From contig CM045762.1 in the NCBI GenBank assembly GCA_025200525.1, positions 122,510,752 to 122,574,751 of the forward strand: a stretch of 64,000 nt of DNA, read 5' to 3'. Both the position numbers and the translations under genes were made by a program. Source of the DNA: Camellia lanceoleosa. Lineage: Eukaryota; Streptophyta; Magnoliopsida; Ericales; Theaceae. The notes beneath the pieces are model-generated. The model saw only the letters and a program-made list of their open reading frames with translations. It had not been told where the DNA came from and ran no database searches. Positions 45,018 through 58,582 of the stretch are shown here, piece by piece (positions within the stretch are counted from its first letter, which is position 1; the number at the start of each line of letters is the position of its first letter).

Positions 45018-48000
45018 TTAGTCCTCTAAACTCGAGTTACCTTCATTCTGGAAGAAAACAGGATCCAGTGGAAACAAATCAGGATATCTCGTAGCTATGT
45101 CATCTTCCCTTTCCCATGTGACATACACGCCACCATGGTTTTGCCAGTCGACTTTCACTAACGGGATCTCTTTGTTTCTCAACTTCTTGATCCGTCTGTT
45201 TACAATCTGTATGGGTCGTTCCTCGTAAGTGTAGTCATCACTCAGCACTACACGAGTGGGCTCAATCACATGAAAAGGGTCCCGGAGGTAATCCCTCAAC
45301 ATCGAAATGTGGAAAATGTTATGTATATGATCCATTTCAGGAGGAAGCGCAACCTGATACGCCACCGGATTGATTTTCTCAATAATTTCATACGGTCCGA
45401 CATACCTCGGCGCTAACTTGCCTTTGACTTCAAAACGAGTCTGGCCTTTCATCGGTGTCACTTTGACAAATACGTGATCACCCACTTCATATTCTCTGTC
45501 TCGTCTTCTGACATCTGCATAACTTTTCTGTCGGCTCTGTGTAGTTTTCAGTCTCTGTTGTATCAGTTTTACTTTTTCAGTCGTTTCATATACAATCTCG
45601 AGCCCAAGGAAAGGCCCATCTCCAACTTCTGCCCAGCAAATCGGAGATCTATATTTCCTGCCATACAATGCCTCGAAAGGCGCCATACCAATGCTTGAAT
45701 GATAACTGTTGTTGTAGGCGAATTCAGCCAATGGCAAATGGCTTTCCCAATTTCCCTGAAAATCAAGGACACACATTCTCAGCAAATCCTCTAGAGTTTG
45801 GATGGTCCTTTCTGACTGGTCATCTGTCTGAGGATGATAGGCACTACTCAGTCTCAGTTCAGTACCCAATGCAGTCTGTAGGCTTTGCCAAAATCTTGAT
45901 GTAAACTTCGAATCCCTGTCAGAAACAATGGACACAGGCACTCCATGCAGTCTAACAATTTTATCAATATAGAGTATAGCCAATTTGTCCACATTATAAA
46001 TTGTCTTAACAGGTAGGAAGTGAGCAGATTTAGTCAGTCTATCAACAATAACCCAAAGTGAGTCCATACCTTTACTGGAGCGAGGCAATCCGACGATAAA
46101 ATCCATAGTAATATGTTCCCATTGCTACTCTGGTATTGGTAAGGGCTGCAATAAGCCTGCGGGTCGCTGATGTTCGGCTTTAACTTGTTGGCAATGAAGA
46201 CACTTCAACACAAAATCAGCAATTTCTTTCTTCATCCCCAGCCACCAGAAATTCAATTTCAAATCTTGGTACATTTTCGTGTTCCCTGGATGGATAGACA
46301 GTTTTGAATTGTGGCCTTCTTGCAGAACTCTTCTTTTCAGTTTAGTATCATTTGGTACACACAGTCTTCCCTGAAATTTCAGTACATTATTCTCAAATTT
46401 GAAGTCCGGCCTTGGTTTTGATTCTCGTTCTTCGATGATCTTCTTCAAGAAGTCATCCTGTTGCTGTTTCTCTTTAATTTCTTCGATTAATGCCGGTTAA
46501 GCCGAAATAGCAGCCATTGTTCCACCTTGTTCTCGCAAAACAATTTCAATTTTAGATTTTTCAAGGTCACAAAGCAACTCTTTCTGCTCGGTGAGTAAAC
46601 AGGCTAAGTTTCCAATCGATTTCTGACTCAATGCATCGGCAACGGTATTGGCTTTCCCTGGATGGTACAAAATCTGTAGGTTATAGTCTTTAATCAATTC
46701 TAGCCATCTCCGCTGTCTCATGTTCAGTTCTTTCTGTGTGAAGAAGTATTTCAAACTCTTGTGATCGGTATATACTTCACATGTCGCCCTATATAGGTAG
46801 TGACGCCAGATTTTCAATGCAAATACCACTGCAACAAGTTCCAAGTCATGGGTCGGGTGGTTCTTTTCATGTGGTCTCAGTTATCGGGAAGCATAGGCAA
46901 TAACTCTCTCATTCTGCATTAAAACACACCCCAAACCCTTATGAGAAGCATCACTAAATACAGTATAACCATCCGTACCTGAAGGTAAGGTAAGAACCGG
47001 CGCAGTCACAAGTCGAGTTTTCAACTCTTGGAAAGCTGATTCCCTTTGGTCAGTCTAGTCAAATGATATCCCCTTCTGTGTCAGTTGAGTTAACGGTAAG
47101 GCAATTTTGGAGAAATCTTTAACGAATCTTCTGTAATATCCAGCTAGTCCCAAAAAGCTTCGGACTTCTGTCACATTCGTTGGTCTAGGCCAGTTTACTA
47201 CAGCTTCAATTTTCTGGAGATCAACCGAAATTCCATCCTTGCTAATAACATGTCCCAAAAACATAACACGATCAAGCCAAAATTCACATTTAGACAATTT
47301 AGCATAGAGTTTCTATTATCTTGGGGTCTGTAGGGCAAGTCTCAGATGGTGTTCATGTTCTTCTATACTTTTGGAGTAAATCAGTATGTCATCAATGAAT
47401 ACAACAATAAAGTCATCGAAGAATGGTTTAAAGATTCTGTTCATGAGGTCCATAAATGCAGCAGGTGCATTGGTAACTCCGAAAGGCATAACTAAAAATT
47501 CATAATGCCCGTACCTCGTTCGAAAAGCAGTTTTATCAATGTCTTCTAGTTTAACTTTCAGTTGGTGACATCCAAATCTGAGATCAATCTTAGAAAACAC
47601 TTGAGCACCCTGTAACTGATCAAACAAGTCGTCAATACGCGGCAATGGGTATTTATTTTTCACAGTTACCTTATTTAGTTCACGGTAGTCAATACACAGT
47701 CTCAGTGACCCGTCTTTCTTTTTCACAAACAAGACAGGTGCACCCCACGGTGAAGTACTGGGCCTGATGAACTTCTTGTCTAACAGTTCTTGCAGTTGCA
47801 CTTTCAATTCTTTCAATTCAGTTGGAGCCATTTGGTAAGGAGCTTTAGATACTAGCTGTGTTCCCGGAATCACATCAACGGTGAATTCAATCTCCCTGTC
47901 AATCAAATCCCCTGGCAGATTATCCGAAAAAACATCTGGGAACTCTCTGACTATGGGAATACTGTTCACATTAGCATTATCATCAGTAGATACAGTCAAT

Positions 48001-49544
48001 ACAGAACACAAATATCCTTTACACCCCTTTCTAATCAATTTAACAGCTTTCACAGATGAAATCAAATACGGAGGAGGTACTACTCCACTCCCATTAAACA
48101 CAAATTCAGGCAAACTCGGTGGACGGAAAACTACTTGTTTCGTTACACAGTCTATGGTGGCATGATATTTCGTTAACCAGTCTATCCCCAATATTACATC
48201 AAAATGATCAATGTTCAGAGGCAGTAAGTTAATAAACAAATGTGCATCTCCAACAATAATTTCACAAGCAGGGTACATGTATGCACAAGTCATAGATCCC
48301 CCAACGGGTGAAGATACAACTAATAGGTAATTCATGGGTTCTAAGGGTCTATTCAATTTTCGTGAAAAGGCATGCGACACATATGAATGTGTAGACCCCG
48401 AATCAATCAGTACATGTGCATTTTGAGTACAAATAGAGAGGATACCTGACACAACGGTCTCAGTGTTTTGTACGTCTCCCAGTACTAGGGCGAACACTCG
48501 GCCCTGCCTCATAGGCTCTTTCCCGGTAGCTTTGGGGTTCGGTTTTGGTGCAACAGTTGATGCTGTTGCGCTTGGTGTAGCTTTACTATTGCCCGGAGTA
48601 GTGGAAGGGCAATCTTTAACCATGTGGCCCACCTTGCCACACCTGTAACAAGCACCAGAAATTTTGTAACAAACTCTCTTGTGATTCTTACCACATTCGG
48701 AACAGGGCGGGATAGAACGGTTCCCTTGACTGGAAGTAGTCGTTGACCCTGTATTTTGCTTTTTGTTCAGCGGGTTGTTCTTGCCTTTCTTAAACTTAAA
48801 ACCCTGCCTCTTACCATACCATTCAGATACTGGTGTTTCGGATTGTTTCACTGCTTCGATGTTCGACTCAGCCATCAATGCTCGGTCGAGAACACCTACA
48901 TAGTTTGGTAGCTTTAACACACTTATTCTATCGAGTATTGCGACATTCAGGCCGCCTTCAAACTTTCTGGCCTTCTTGTAATCAGTGTCCACCATATGCG
49001 GTGCATATCTAGCAAGCTCGGTGAACTTTGTTTCATATTCAGCAACGGACATTGTACCCTGTCTCAACTGTTCAAACTCAGTTATTTTTCTGTCCCTGAC
49101 ACATTAGGAAAAATACTTTTCAAAGAAGGTTCCTTTGAATTGAGCCCAAGTCATTACAGTGTTGGTGTCACGGACTAGCATCCACCACCTTCTAGCCTCT
49201 TCTTGCAAGGTGAAGGTAGCTAACAGTACTTTATGTGCCTCCGAACACGGAAACACTTCAAACAATTTTTCAGTCTCCAAAACCCATGCTTCAGCTTTTA
49301 GCGGTTCAAGACCTCCCTGAAAGGATGGCGGTTTCATTTTGCTGAACTTGTGGGTGAGAGCAATTATGTCATCATCATTAACATTCACATTCTGTTCTGA
49401 CTGTACCGGAGGAGGTGGTGGGGGCTGTTGGTTCTGTTGTTGATCTAATCTTTCAGTTATTAGCTCCATCATTCTTTCCAGTCTTGCCATTCTTGCCTTA
49501 GAGGATGAGAATTCAGATTCATTTGTAGTTCTTGCATTATCCAT
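45018..49544 (-). pseudogene. Gypsy A gag-pol polyprotein, interrupted by stops
   Basis: The likely start is ATG at 49542-49544 (MDNARTTNES). Reading down the minus strand: gag with WAQFKGTFFEKYF; zinc knuckle [14 protein letters not shown] (intact CCHC); protease [13 protein letters not shown] (intact DSG); reverse transcriptase with FIDDILIYS (both catalytic Asp present); RNase H; integrase with a His-His-Cys-Cys finger and a DDE core ([26 protein letters not shown]); and a chromodomain-like tail [11 protein letters not shown]...TWERED ending at 45018. Interruptions in the same frame: TAA 49104-49106, two adjacent stops 47310-47315, TAG 47055-47057, TAA 46881-46883, TAA 46497-46499 and TAG 46125-46127. 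I saw no frameshift, so the reading frame is otherwise preserved. [11 protein letters not shown] departs from the usual KIDLRSGYHQL. Confidence 0.94.
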
Positions 49545-49742
49545 TTCACTATAGGCAGTTATAACAGTTATAATAGTTATCAACACAGGCAGTCATTTGC
49601 TTAAACAGATTAACACAGTAGCATATAATCAGTCATGTCATAACCACACACTTATCATGCTCATGTAATGCCCTATTACTTTTCTAGGACACCCTATAGC
49701 TCATTTGGACACGTGTGTGTGGTATAACTCATGGTAAGTATC

Positions 49743-49754
49743 GCTCTGATACCA
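49743..49754 (-). other. Gypsy A primer-binding site
   Basis: The minus strand reads TGGTATCAGAGC, three nucleotides from the 5' LTR, matching initiator tRNA-Met. Confidence 0.92.
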
Positions 49755-49757
49755 CTC

Positions 49758-52058
49758 TGTCACGACCCAAACTCGCCCCTATGGGTTTAACACCGTAACC
49801 GGCCAGTAATCCGAGATTACCGAAGGCCTGCTTAACAGTAAGACAGTAAAATAGAGTACAGGGGCATGGTGGAAGCCAATACAGTAAATAAACAATGTCC
49901 AATGAGCTGTGACAGTCTGTATGCAAAAAGACTTTCATGCATATATACATGAACAGTACAAAACAGTATATACAACATTCACAGTCGATTAGAACAGAGA
50001 CCAAGTCCCTATTAGACAGTACAGTACAGTCTACAGTTATTACAAAACAGATACGGAGATAGTAGACAAGGGAAATTAAAACACCCCTAAGCCGTAGCTT
50101 GACATACTCGGAACCTCGCAGTGAGGCACATAGGTTGGTTGACAAAACTGGAGTTTACCCCGACGCTTCTAGCCGCGGTCTGGTGCATGTACACCTACAT
50201 ATATATATGAGCAGTGAGCTAAAACCCTGTGAATAACATAATGCGTAAAGAGGTTAAGAATGAATGTCCTTACAGTAATGAAAACAGTTCATTAAATCAG
50301 TATTCCAGTCATTCAGTCATATGTGGTACATCCATTAGCATAGCAGTACAGTAAACAGTATGTCTGAAAGACTGAACAGTAAATGATGGCCATCAATCAG
50401 TAAACAGTAATGGTTCCAACAAGGGAACCGACAGAGATCTCTATAACAGTAGCAGTAAACAGTAGTTGCTAAGGATGCCACAATACAGTTCAGAATATAG
50501 GACATACATTCATTCAGTTAACAATATCAATTCAGAAAGCAGTACGGTTCAGTTGTTCAGAAGATAATCATTATTGAACATATCTTTACACAATTGTTAC
50601 TTACAGAGTCCTGGGCTACGGTAAGCTAGAACGTCTCCTCGGAAAGCCAACCCTACACAGTTTACAGATTGAACACACATTAAGCTACACAGTTGGGAAA
50701 GATAATAACTTAATCCCTAATTTGCCTCAGTGTGTTCTACATCTATATCCTCATTAAGATGTCTTAAACTAGGCCTAAGAATGCCTGATGAAATGAGGAT
50801 GCAAAGATGCAATCAGAAAATATTTTCAAAATTTTCAGAAAAACAGAGCCCCGCTCGAGCGTGGGTTTCCCTGCTCGAGTGGACATGCAACAAAGGTACA
50901 CGCTCGAGCGGCAAATCTCCCGCTCAAGTGTACTGTAAAAGTACTAGATAGGTGAAATCTCCACTCGACGAGCACTCGACGCCCGCTCGAGCGTTCCTTC
51001 CTACGCTCGAGCGGACTATAAAACAGTGCAAAGTAATGGATGCTCAAATTCCCCGCTCGAGCGCCACTTTCCCTGCTCGAGCGAGAGTGCAAAATCTAGA
51101 AAACCCAGATTGCACCTCCAAGCCAAAAACCAAGTTTAAATGCACTAAATTCGATCCTCTTGGGCCAAATTTCTGGAAAACATTTGTAAATACATGGAAT
51201 GACATGATTTAAGGCTCAATTTGTAAAATCAAGGCCCAAGGGAGTTCAATCAAACTCAATTTCAAACAAATTTTCATGAACAATCTTCAAAACATGGACA
51301 TGCATGTGACAAGTTTATGAAGAACAAGCCCAAAAATGCAAGAGTATGCCATGCATGCAAAGATTAAGCCTCTAATGCAACAATTTAACCAAATCTAGGC
51401 TCACTTCTTCAAATTAGCATGAAACATGCAAGAATCAACTTAAAGACACAATGAGAGGTTGAATTTCCTTACCTAAGTCTTCAATCACAAGACTAGAAGC
51501 TTAATTAGACAATGCTCCTACAATTCTTCAAGTCTACAAGCCAATTCACAAGAAGGAACTCAAATCTCTCTTAATTCTCTCCCTCTCTCTCTATTTCGGT
51601 GGGAACAAGGAATGAGCTGAGGAAACATTTGTTTGAGTGTAATGTAATGGTCTCAAAAGTGTGTAGATAGTGGCCACTAAGTGGTCTAATTGTAAATAAG
51701 TTCAATTCATGTCATTTGCCAACATTTACTCTAATTTAATCATACCTAATCAGTTTTCAGATAATTACACCATAAAATCACATAAATTCTACTAATCATG
51801 GAACATCAATCAATTTTGGATTCAGTCGCTGATAAGTCCTTCAATTAACAGTTTAAACATAAAAACTGAACAGATAATCAAACAGTCAAACAGATAAAAT
51901 GCAATTCAAACAGATACAGGCAATCAATTCAATTTCAGATTTTAGTCAGTCAGTTCAGTAATTCAGTCAGTCCAATTACTTTTTATATTCGGTCTCAGTT
52001 TAGAAGTAATCGGCAATCAATCAGTCATTAATCGGTAAACAGTGTGAGGGTTGTTACA
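49758..52058 (-). repeat. Right LTR (5' LTR) of Gypsy A
   Basis: It is 2301 bp, highly similar to the left LTR apart from small indels and one deletion of about 110 bp. Its palindrome cluster is at about 50852-51095. Confidence 0.94.
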
Positions 52059-53171
52059 ATGATGAAAGGGGGATTTTGCATTAATTTTGATTAAATTATT
52101 ATTTTGTATAAATAATAGGGATTAACATTGAAAATGTAAAATTAGAAGGTTGTGGTTATAAATGGTGATATTGAATATGTAATATCTCACCTATGGAAGT
52201 TTTGAATAAACTATCTATTTTGATATTGAACATTCATTTTGAAATAATTGCATTGAGCTATTGGTGAAGAATAGCTATGTTTGTTGTAGAAATTACATGA
52301 GAATTTGGCGATTTAATACTAATCCATCGTTGGTGTCATTGGATATGACTATGTTATAAATACATTGTATATGTATGTTTATTGAGAGGAGAAAGTGGAT
52401 GTACTCCATATGTAATTATGTTTATAAATACATTGCATATGTATATTGGCTTGGGAGGAGAAATGGGATGGACTCCATTTAAAGCAAGTTGGCTAGAGTG
52501 TCCTAGGTGAAAGACCCGAAATTTCATATATAAATGGGTGTCGATTCCTTCGGACGAAATATCCGTAAAATGGCAGGTTTGAAGTGTTTATGTGTATTTT
52601 GCATAGTTGAGAAACCATTGAGTTGTAGTCTCGTTTTGATTGTTGAAAGATAATGAATTTAACTCATGAATTTGGTAGCATATATGAACTAGAAATGAAT
52701 TGAAGGGAAATGGAATGAGGTTAAGTCTTAATGGCATATGAATATGCAGGCCTTGTGGATGTTTTAGTATCAGTATTGTTTATGCACGTAGTATTTATAC
52801 CTTTTCTAAACCTCATATATTGTATTAGATTATCTCTACTGGATTGTTGGCTCACCCTATACGAGAATATCATTTTCAGGTGCAGGTTAAATGTTTCTTG
52901 CAAAGCAATAGCGTGGATGGACTTTTCGAAAGCAAGAGCTTCTTAATTATGCCTTATGTGTGTATGTTTGTTATTTGTAAAGCCAAGGGCTTAAGTTGTA
53001 ATGAGCGAAACTCAATTTGTGTAACCAAGCAATGACTTGGAAAGATGTAAGCCTACATGGCATTTAACTGATTGTTAAACCGTGAACTCTAATATATGAA
53101 AGTATGTTATTTCTTATATTTATTCCACATATGAGTTATCTTTATTGTATTATTTTGGGGGCGTTACAACT

Positions 53172-53183
53172 TGGTATCAGAGC
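53172..53183 (+). other. Gypsy B primer-binding site
   Basis: TGGTATCAGAGC a few nucleotides after the 5' LTR end, matching initiator tRNA-Met. Confidence 0.92.
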
Positions 53184-53570
53184 GTACCGAGTTTGAATAC
53201 TTTGGGTACGTGGGAAGTGGTTGGTACCACAATGGGTTTGTCTCGCTTGATTGAGATGTTAGCATGTATTGTATGCTTATGTGATAACATGCTTATGTGA
53301 TTATATGGGTATGGAATTTAATTCCTAAGATGTTGATTGGGTCTACGGGTTTGTGGAAGTCCTATTAGAAGAGCACTTGATCACTGCTATTTCTAACTAG
53401 AACTCTAGCAACGCCGTGGGACGGTCATTATCTAGGAAGGAAATTTGTATGTGTTTATGTGATTACATGTCTATGTGGAGTGATTTATTGTTGTCCGATG
53501 TATTAGGCCACGAGTGAGTTAAATTAGGTACGTTTATAAATGTGCTAATCCTATTGTTACCTTTATTAGG
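53184..53570 (+). other. Gypsy B untranslated leader
   Basis: 387 bp without coding features. It is closely similar to the leader of Gypsy C (32988-33373), including the phrase AGAGCACTTGATCACTGC. Confidence 0.75.
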
Positions 53571-56500
53571 ATGTCAGGACGTGGACGTGGTAGTAATAGG
53601 TGTGGTAGGCCTAGGAGGCATAAGGTGCCTTTACCGGATGATATTCCGGCACAGGAAGAAGGAGTTGGTCAAGCCAATGTGGCCGAACCGATTAATCAGT
53701 AGGCTATGGATGCCTTAGCCCGTGAAATAGCTGGAGCATTTAGGGAGTCTATGGACATTCTCTGAGCTGATAATCAAGTCCAGGCCCAAGTAGCTGAAGC
53801 AGGGCCATCTTTCTTAAAGAGGGAGTTTTTCCAATCAAATCCGGATGAGTTTTTGGGTGACCCTAAGGAGCCATTGAAGGCAAATGAGTGGCTAGAATAG
53901 TTAGTGAAGACATTCGAGATGCTTGGCATCGAGGATGATCAATTGAAAGTGACCTTGGCGTCTTTCCAGTTGAAGGGGGATGCGGGTCAGTGGTGGAAGT
54001 ATGCGCGTGGGCACATTGGAGGAACTTGGGAGGCTTTTGTTGAGGCTTTTCAGGATAAATTTCTACCTCCCGCGGTTAGGGAGAAGTTGAGAGATCAATT
54101 CTCTAAAATGTCGCAGTTGAACACGCCAGTGGCTGAGTTTGAGGCAACCTTTACTAGTCTGTCGAGGTTTGCACCTGAGTTGGTGGCGACTGAAGAGCGC
54201 CATTGTTTGGAGTTTGAAAAGAGGTTAAGGACCGAGCTAATGTATAAAGTTGCTGGTTCCATGACTAAAGATTATGGGCGCCTTGTGCAGTCTGCAGCCC
54301 ACCTAGAAACCATTATGTAGGCAAAAGATGAAAGAATGAAGGGCTCCAGAAGGAGTCAGGATAGTCAGGGAGACAGTAAGAAGTAGAGGGGTTCCTACCC
54401 TCAGCATTCCCAGGGAGCTCAGTCGAAGTCCACTTTTCCAATACTGAGTTCAGGTTCTAGAAGAGGTGGGCAGGGAGATTTTACTTGCTTTAAGTGTGGA
54501 CAATTGGGCTACAAGTCTCCAGCTTGTCCTCAGAAAGAAGGAGGACAGCGAGCAGCATCATCTTCAGCTCATTTTCAGAGCCAGAGTCAGAAGAGAGGTC
54601 AGCCGCTCACTTGTTATCAGTGCGGGCAAGCAGGGCACCTAAAAAGGTTTTGTCCATAGTTGGGTGGTACACCTAGTGCGTTTAGTTCGAGACAGACACA
54701 GAGTTACCAGCCGACACAGTCAGCATAAGCGTTGAGGGCCAATCAGGGAGTCTCTTTGGCTCAGTCTGTGCATCAGGCTTATGCTCCGAGAGGTGAGCAG
54801 GTTGAGCAGAGGCCTACTGGACGTATGTATACAGTTGTAGGCCAGATCTTGTACCTGATCTTTCTGGAGTGAGAGGTACCTTTTTGTTTTGCAATTCAGG
54901 TTCTAATGTGTTGATTGATACGAGTGCATCCCATTCTTTTATTTCATATGCGTTTGCATCAGTTTTAGGTTTGGAGTTGGCACAGTTGGCATCTTCTATT
55001 TGTGTACTACCTATTGGTGGTCAGACTGTCTTGAGACAGGAATGTCAGGGTTGTGACATCGAAGTTGCGGGTTGTCGATTACCTTTTGCATTTGTATTGA
55101 TTGACATGCTTAGTTTTGATGTCATATTGAGTATGGACTGGTTATCGTCATACCGGGCTGTTATAGATTGCTACCGTCAAAAGGTTACTGTATATGCCTT
55201 AAGTGGTGATTGCTTTTATTTCTTAGGGGACCGGGTGGATAGAGTCTTATCACCGGTATATGATTTGCGTGGACGGAGTGAACTTAGTTGTCTCCTTGCT
55301 AGCTTTTTGAGTAGTGAGTGTGATGAAATTCAGTTTGAATTGCCGAGGGTAGTTTGTGAATACCCAGATATTTTTCCCGAGGATCTTGTCAGTTTACTGT
55401 CTCACAGTGAGATTAAGTTCTCTATTAATTTAGTGTCGGCACGGCACCGGTTTCTATGGCTTCATATAGATTTGCACCTGCTGAATCGAGTGAGTTGAAG
55501 ATTCAACTCCAGGAATTGTTAGATAAGGGTTTTATTTGCCCTAGTACTTCACATTGAGGAGCACCGGCTCTCTTTGCTAAAAAGAAAGACGGAGCATTAC
55601 AGTTTTTTATTGATTACAGAAAGTTGAACGGGGTTACTGTTAAGAATAAGTACCCAATGCCTTATATAGATGATCTATTTAACCAGTTGAAGGGGTCTTG
55701 TTGTTTCTCTAAGATAGACCTGAGATCGAGTTATCATCAGTTGAGGGTAAAGGAGGAAGATATTCCGAAGACAGCATTCCGTACGCAGTATGGCCATTAT
55801 GAGTTTCTTGCAATGCCTTTTGGGTTAACTAATGCTCCAGCTGTGTTTATGGATCTAATGAATCGGATCTTTCATGAATTCTTAGATCGTTTTGTGGTTG
55901 TCTTTGTGGACAACATTTTGATTTATTCACCTTCTGAGGAGGAGCATGAGAAACATTTACGAGTTGTACTTGAGTTACTTAGAGCCCATAAACTGTATGC
56001 TAAGTTTGGAAAATGTAACTTTTGGCTGGAATAGGTTAAATTCCTAGGACATGTAGTGTCAAGGGAAGGGGTGACTGTAGATTCATCCAAAATAGAGGCA
56101 GTGCAAGATTGGGCACAACCTAAGAATGCTTTCGAGATTAGTAGTTTCTTGGGGTTGGCCGGGTATTACCGTCAGTTTGTGAAAGATTTCTCTAGACTAG
56201 CTTCACCTTTGACTAAGTTGACGAGGAAAGAAATCAAATTTGTGTGGAGTGAGATTTGTGAGAAGTCGTTCCAAGAGCTTAAGATTAGACTCACCACTGC
56301 TCCAGTATTGATTATTCTGGAGGGGGGTTTGGGTTATTCATTATATTGTGATGCTTCACGAGAAGGTTTAGGTTGTGTATTGATGCAAGACGGTAAAGTG
56401 GTAGCCTATATGGCTCACGGCAGTTGAAAATACATGAGAGGAATTATCCTACTCATGACCTAGAGTTAGCAGCAGTGATATTTGCTTTGAAGATTTGGAG

Positions 56501-56669
56501 GCATTATCTGTATGGTGAGAAATTTGAAGTGTTCTCTGATCACAAGAGTCTGAAATATCTGTTTACACAGAAAGACTTAAATTTGAGACAGAAAATGTGG
56601 ATGGAATTCATAGAGGATTATGATTTTGAGTTGCATTATCATCCCGGGAAGGCCAATGTTGTGGCTGAT

Positions 56670-56884
56670 TGTCACGACCCAAACCCGCCCCTATAGGTTT
56701 AGCATCGTAACCGGCCAGTAATCCTTAGATTACCTACGGCCTCTGAACAGACAGGCATATAATAAGGGGCTAGCGGAAGCAATATACGAAAATATAAATG
56801 TCCAATGAGCTGTGTTGACTTACATGAAACGGAATAATTTTAAAACTTTAATTACATAACCATGAGTCAACCATACATTATACT
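56670..56884. repeat. Left arm of the palindromic insertion
   Basis: 215 bp; its reverse complement is found at 58583-58798 with about four substitutions by eye. Confidence 0.95.
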
Positions 56885-58582
56885 ATCCCCACACACTTAC
56901 ACAAATGTACAACCAACATAATTAACATAAGTCTCAAGCATAACAGCCTAAACAAAACTTGATCCCAAGACACTTCGGGAACCTCCACGTGAGGCACAAT
57001 GGCTGGCTAACAACAGAACACAGTCCCCCCACAAAACCTTCGGGCTTGCACTCCAGAATGCTCACCTATAATATATATATATACAAACAGTGAGCTAAAG
57101 CCCAGTGAATAACATTAAGGTAAAGGGGTTAGTGAACGAAATCCGAACATTTCATATGTATAAAACAAATCATAGCATAATCATAGTCATCTCATATCAG
57201 AACATAATAATGGCATACTCCATAGAACATAACACATATCCAAAACGTCTTCCGACTAGAGTAACCGGTCCCGGACACCGATTAAACAAACACCACAATG
57301 AAGTGGCTAACGAGATCTCGTAACTGTCATGGACCCGCATTTTCATGCCGTCCCCCATGACTTGGGACTATCTATGGATGCCATAATAGATTCGCAAATC
57401 AGGATGTCCGTTCACAGAACCATATATCATTTCAGAAATCATAGCATATCATATCTCATTTGGAACATAGTTTTATATAAATGTATCTTTACGATAACGT
57501 TACTCACAGTGGTTCCGTAGATGGTCAATCACTTCTCGGACGTTGACCTACAATCACAAAATACATAGCACCAACGAATCTTATCATTACTTATTCATGT
57601 GGCCATTAAGGCTTAGCTTACATCACGTTGGTTCATGTTCATTCTTAACACATGGCTTAGAACACACACACACCCTTGCAATCTCTTAGTGTGATTCATT
57701 CTTATTACAATGCTCAAGTCACATACATACTTGCCATTCTATATCTTGTTACATTCTTTTCTTAGTGTGTGTTTCTAACCCATAACCTCATTACTATAGC
57801 TTAATTAAGGCTTAGGAATGCCTAAGATGCAATGAGGATGTCAAAACATGCCTTGGAATACTTAGGCAAAATTTCAGAATTTGAGGTCCTCGCTCGAGCG
57901 AAGCTTTCCTCGCTCGAGCGAGCATGCAGAAATGTGAGTGGTCTCTCGAGCGCACATTCCTTCGCTCGAGCGGTCTGTAAATGATGCAAACTTCTGGGAG
58001 CATGAAATTTACGCTCGAGCGGACTTTTTGGTCGCTCGAGCGAGGTGCACGATCTCAGAGTGGTCGCTCGAGCGAGAACCCTTTCGCTCGAGCGAGGTTG
58101 CAGAATCTGGAATTTCCAGATTGCATCCCTGAGTTCAAAACTCGAGTTTAAACCTCCAAAACTCACCACTTGGGCCCCAAAACTTGGAATAACGAAGTAA
58201 ACTTGTAAAACATGATGAATCAAAGATTATTTGATAAAATCATGGCCCAAGAGTTTGTCAAAACTCACATTTTCAACTTAAAACATGATGAATGCTCAAG
58301 AACACCACATGCATGGACTCCTTTGAATTCAAACCCTCCAAAACATAGGGAATCTTGGTAATTTGATGGAAAACAAGTTGATTGACCAACATATGAGTGA
58401 AATTAACACATGCATGTAAGTTTTTATGAAAATTAACTTCAAAATGCAAGAATTTATGCATGCATGCATGATTTGAAACTCAACTCCTCTTCTAAGGCTC
58501 AAATTACATGTTAAAACTCATAACCTTCTGTTTCACTCATAATGTATGGTTGACTCATGGTTATGTTAAAACTCACTCCTTT

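Larger units (their letters stand above)
42577..52063 (-). mobile_element. Complete Ty3/Gypsy element A (chromovirus, Tekay-like), TSD ATGAT
   Basis: The element is 42582-52058, with ATGAT at 42577-42581 and 52059-52063. The left LTR is 42582-44995 and the right LTR 49758-52058; on the plus strand they start TGTCACGACC and end GGGTTGTTACA. Orientation is minus: the primer site complement (49743-49754) is beside the right LTR, and the purine-tract complement (44996-45008) is beside the left. The pol order reverse transcriptase, RNase H, integrase, chromodomain-like tail identifies a chromovirus; assignment to the Tekay/Del group is my reading of the tail motif. Confidence 0.95.
41778..53169 (+). 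repeat. 5' LTR of Gypsy B, split by Gypsy A
   Basis: The parts are 41778-42581 and 52059-53169. The junction phrase around the ATGAT duplication is continuous in the 3' LTR (ATATATGATGAAAGGGGG at about 61629-61646), which preserves the empty site. It contains CGCTCGAGCG-like palindromes at about 41965-42110. Confidence 0.92.

Noticed and set aside
57892..58110. CRISPR-like array from regularly recurring CTCGAGCG palindromes
   Set aside because: Repeats are only about 10 bp, unevenly spaced and inside plant LTRs; no cas genes and a eukaryotic context.
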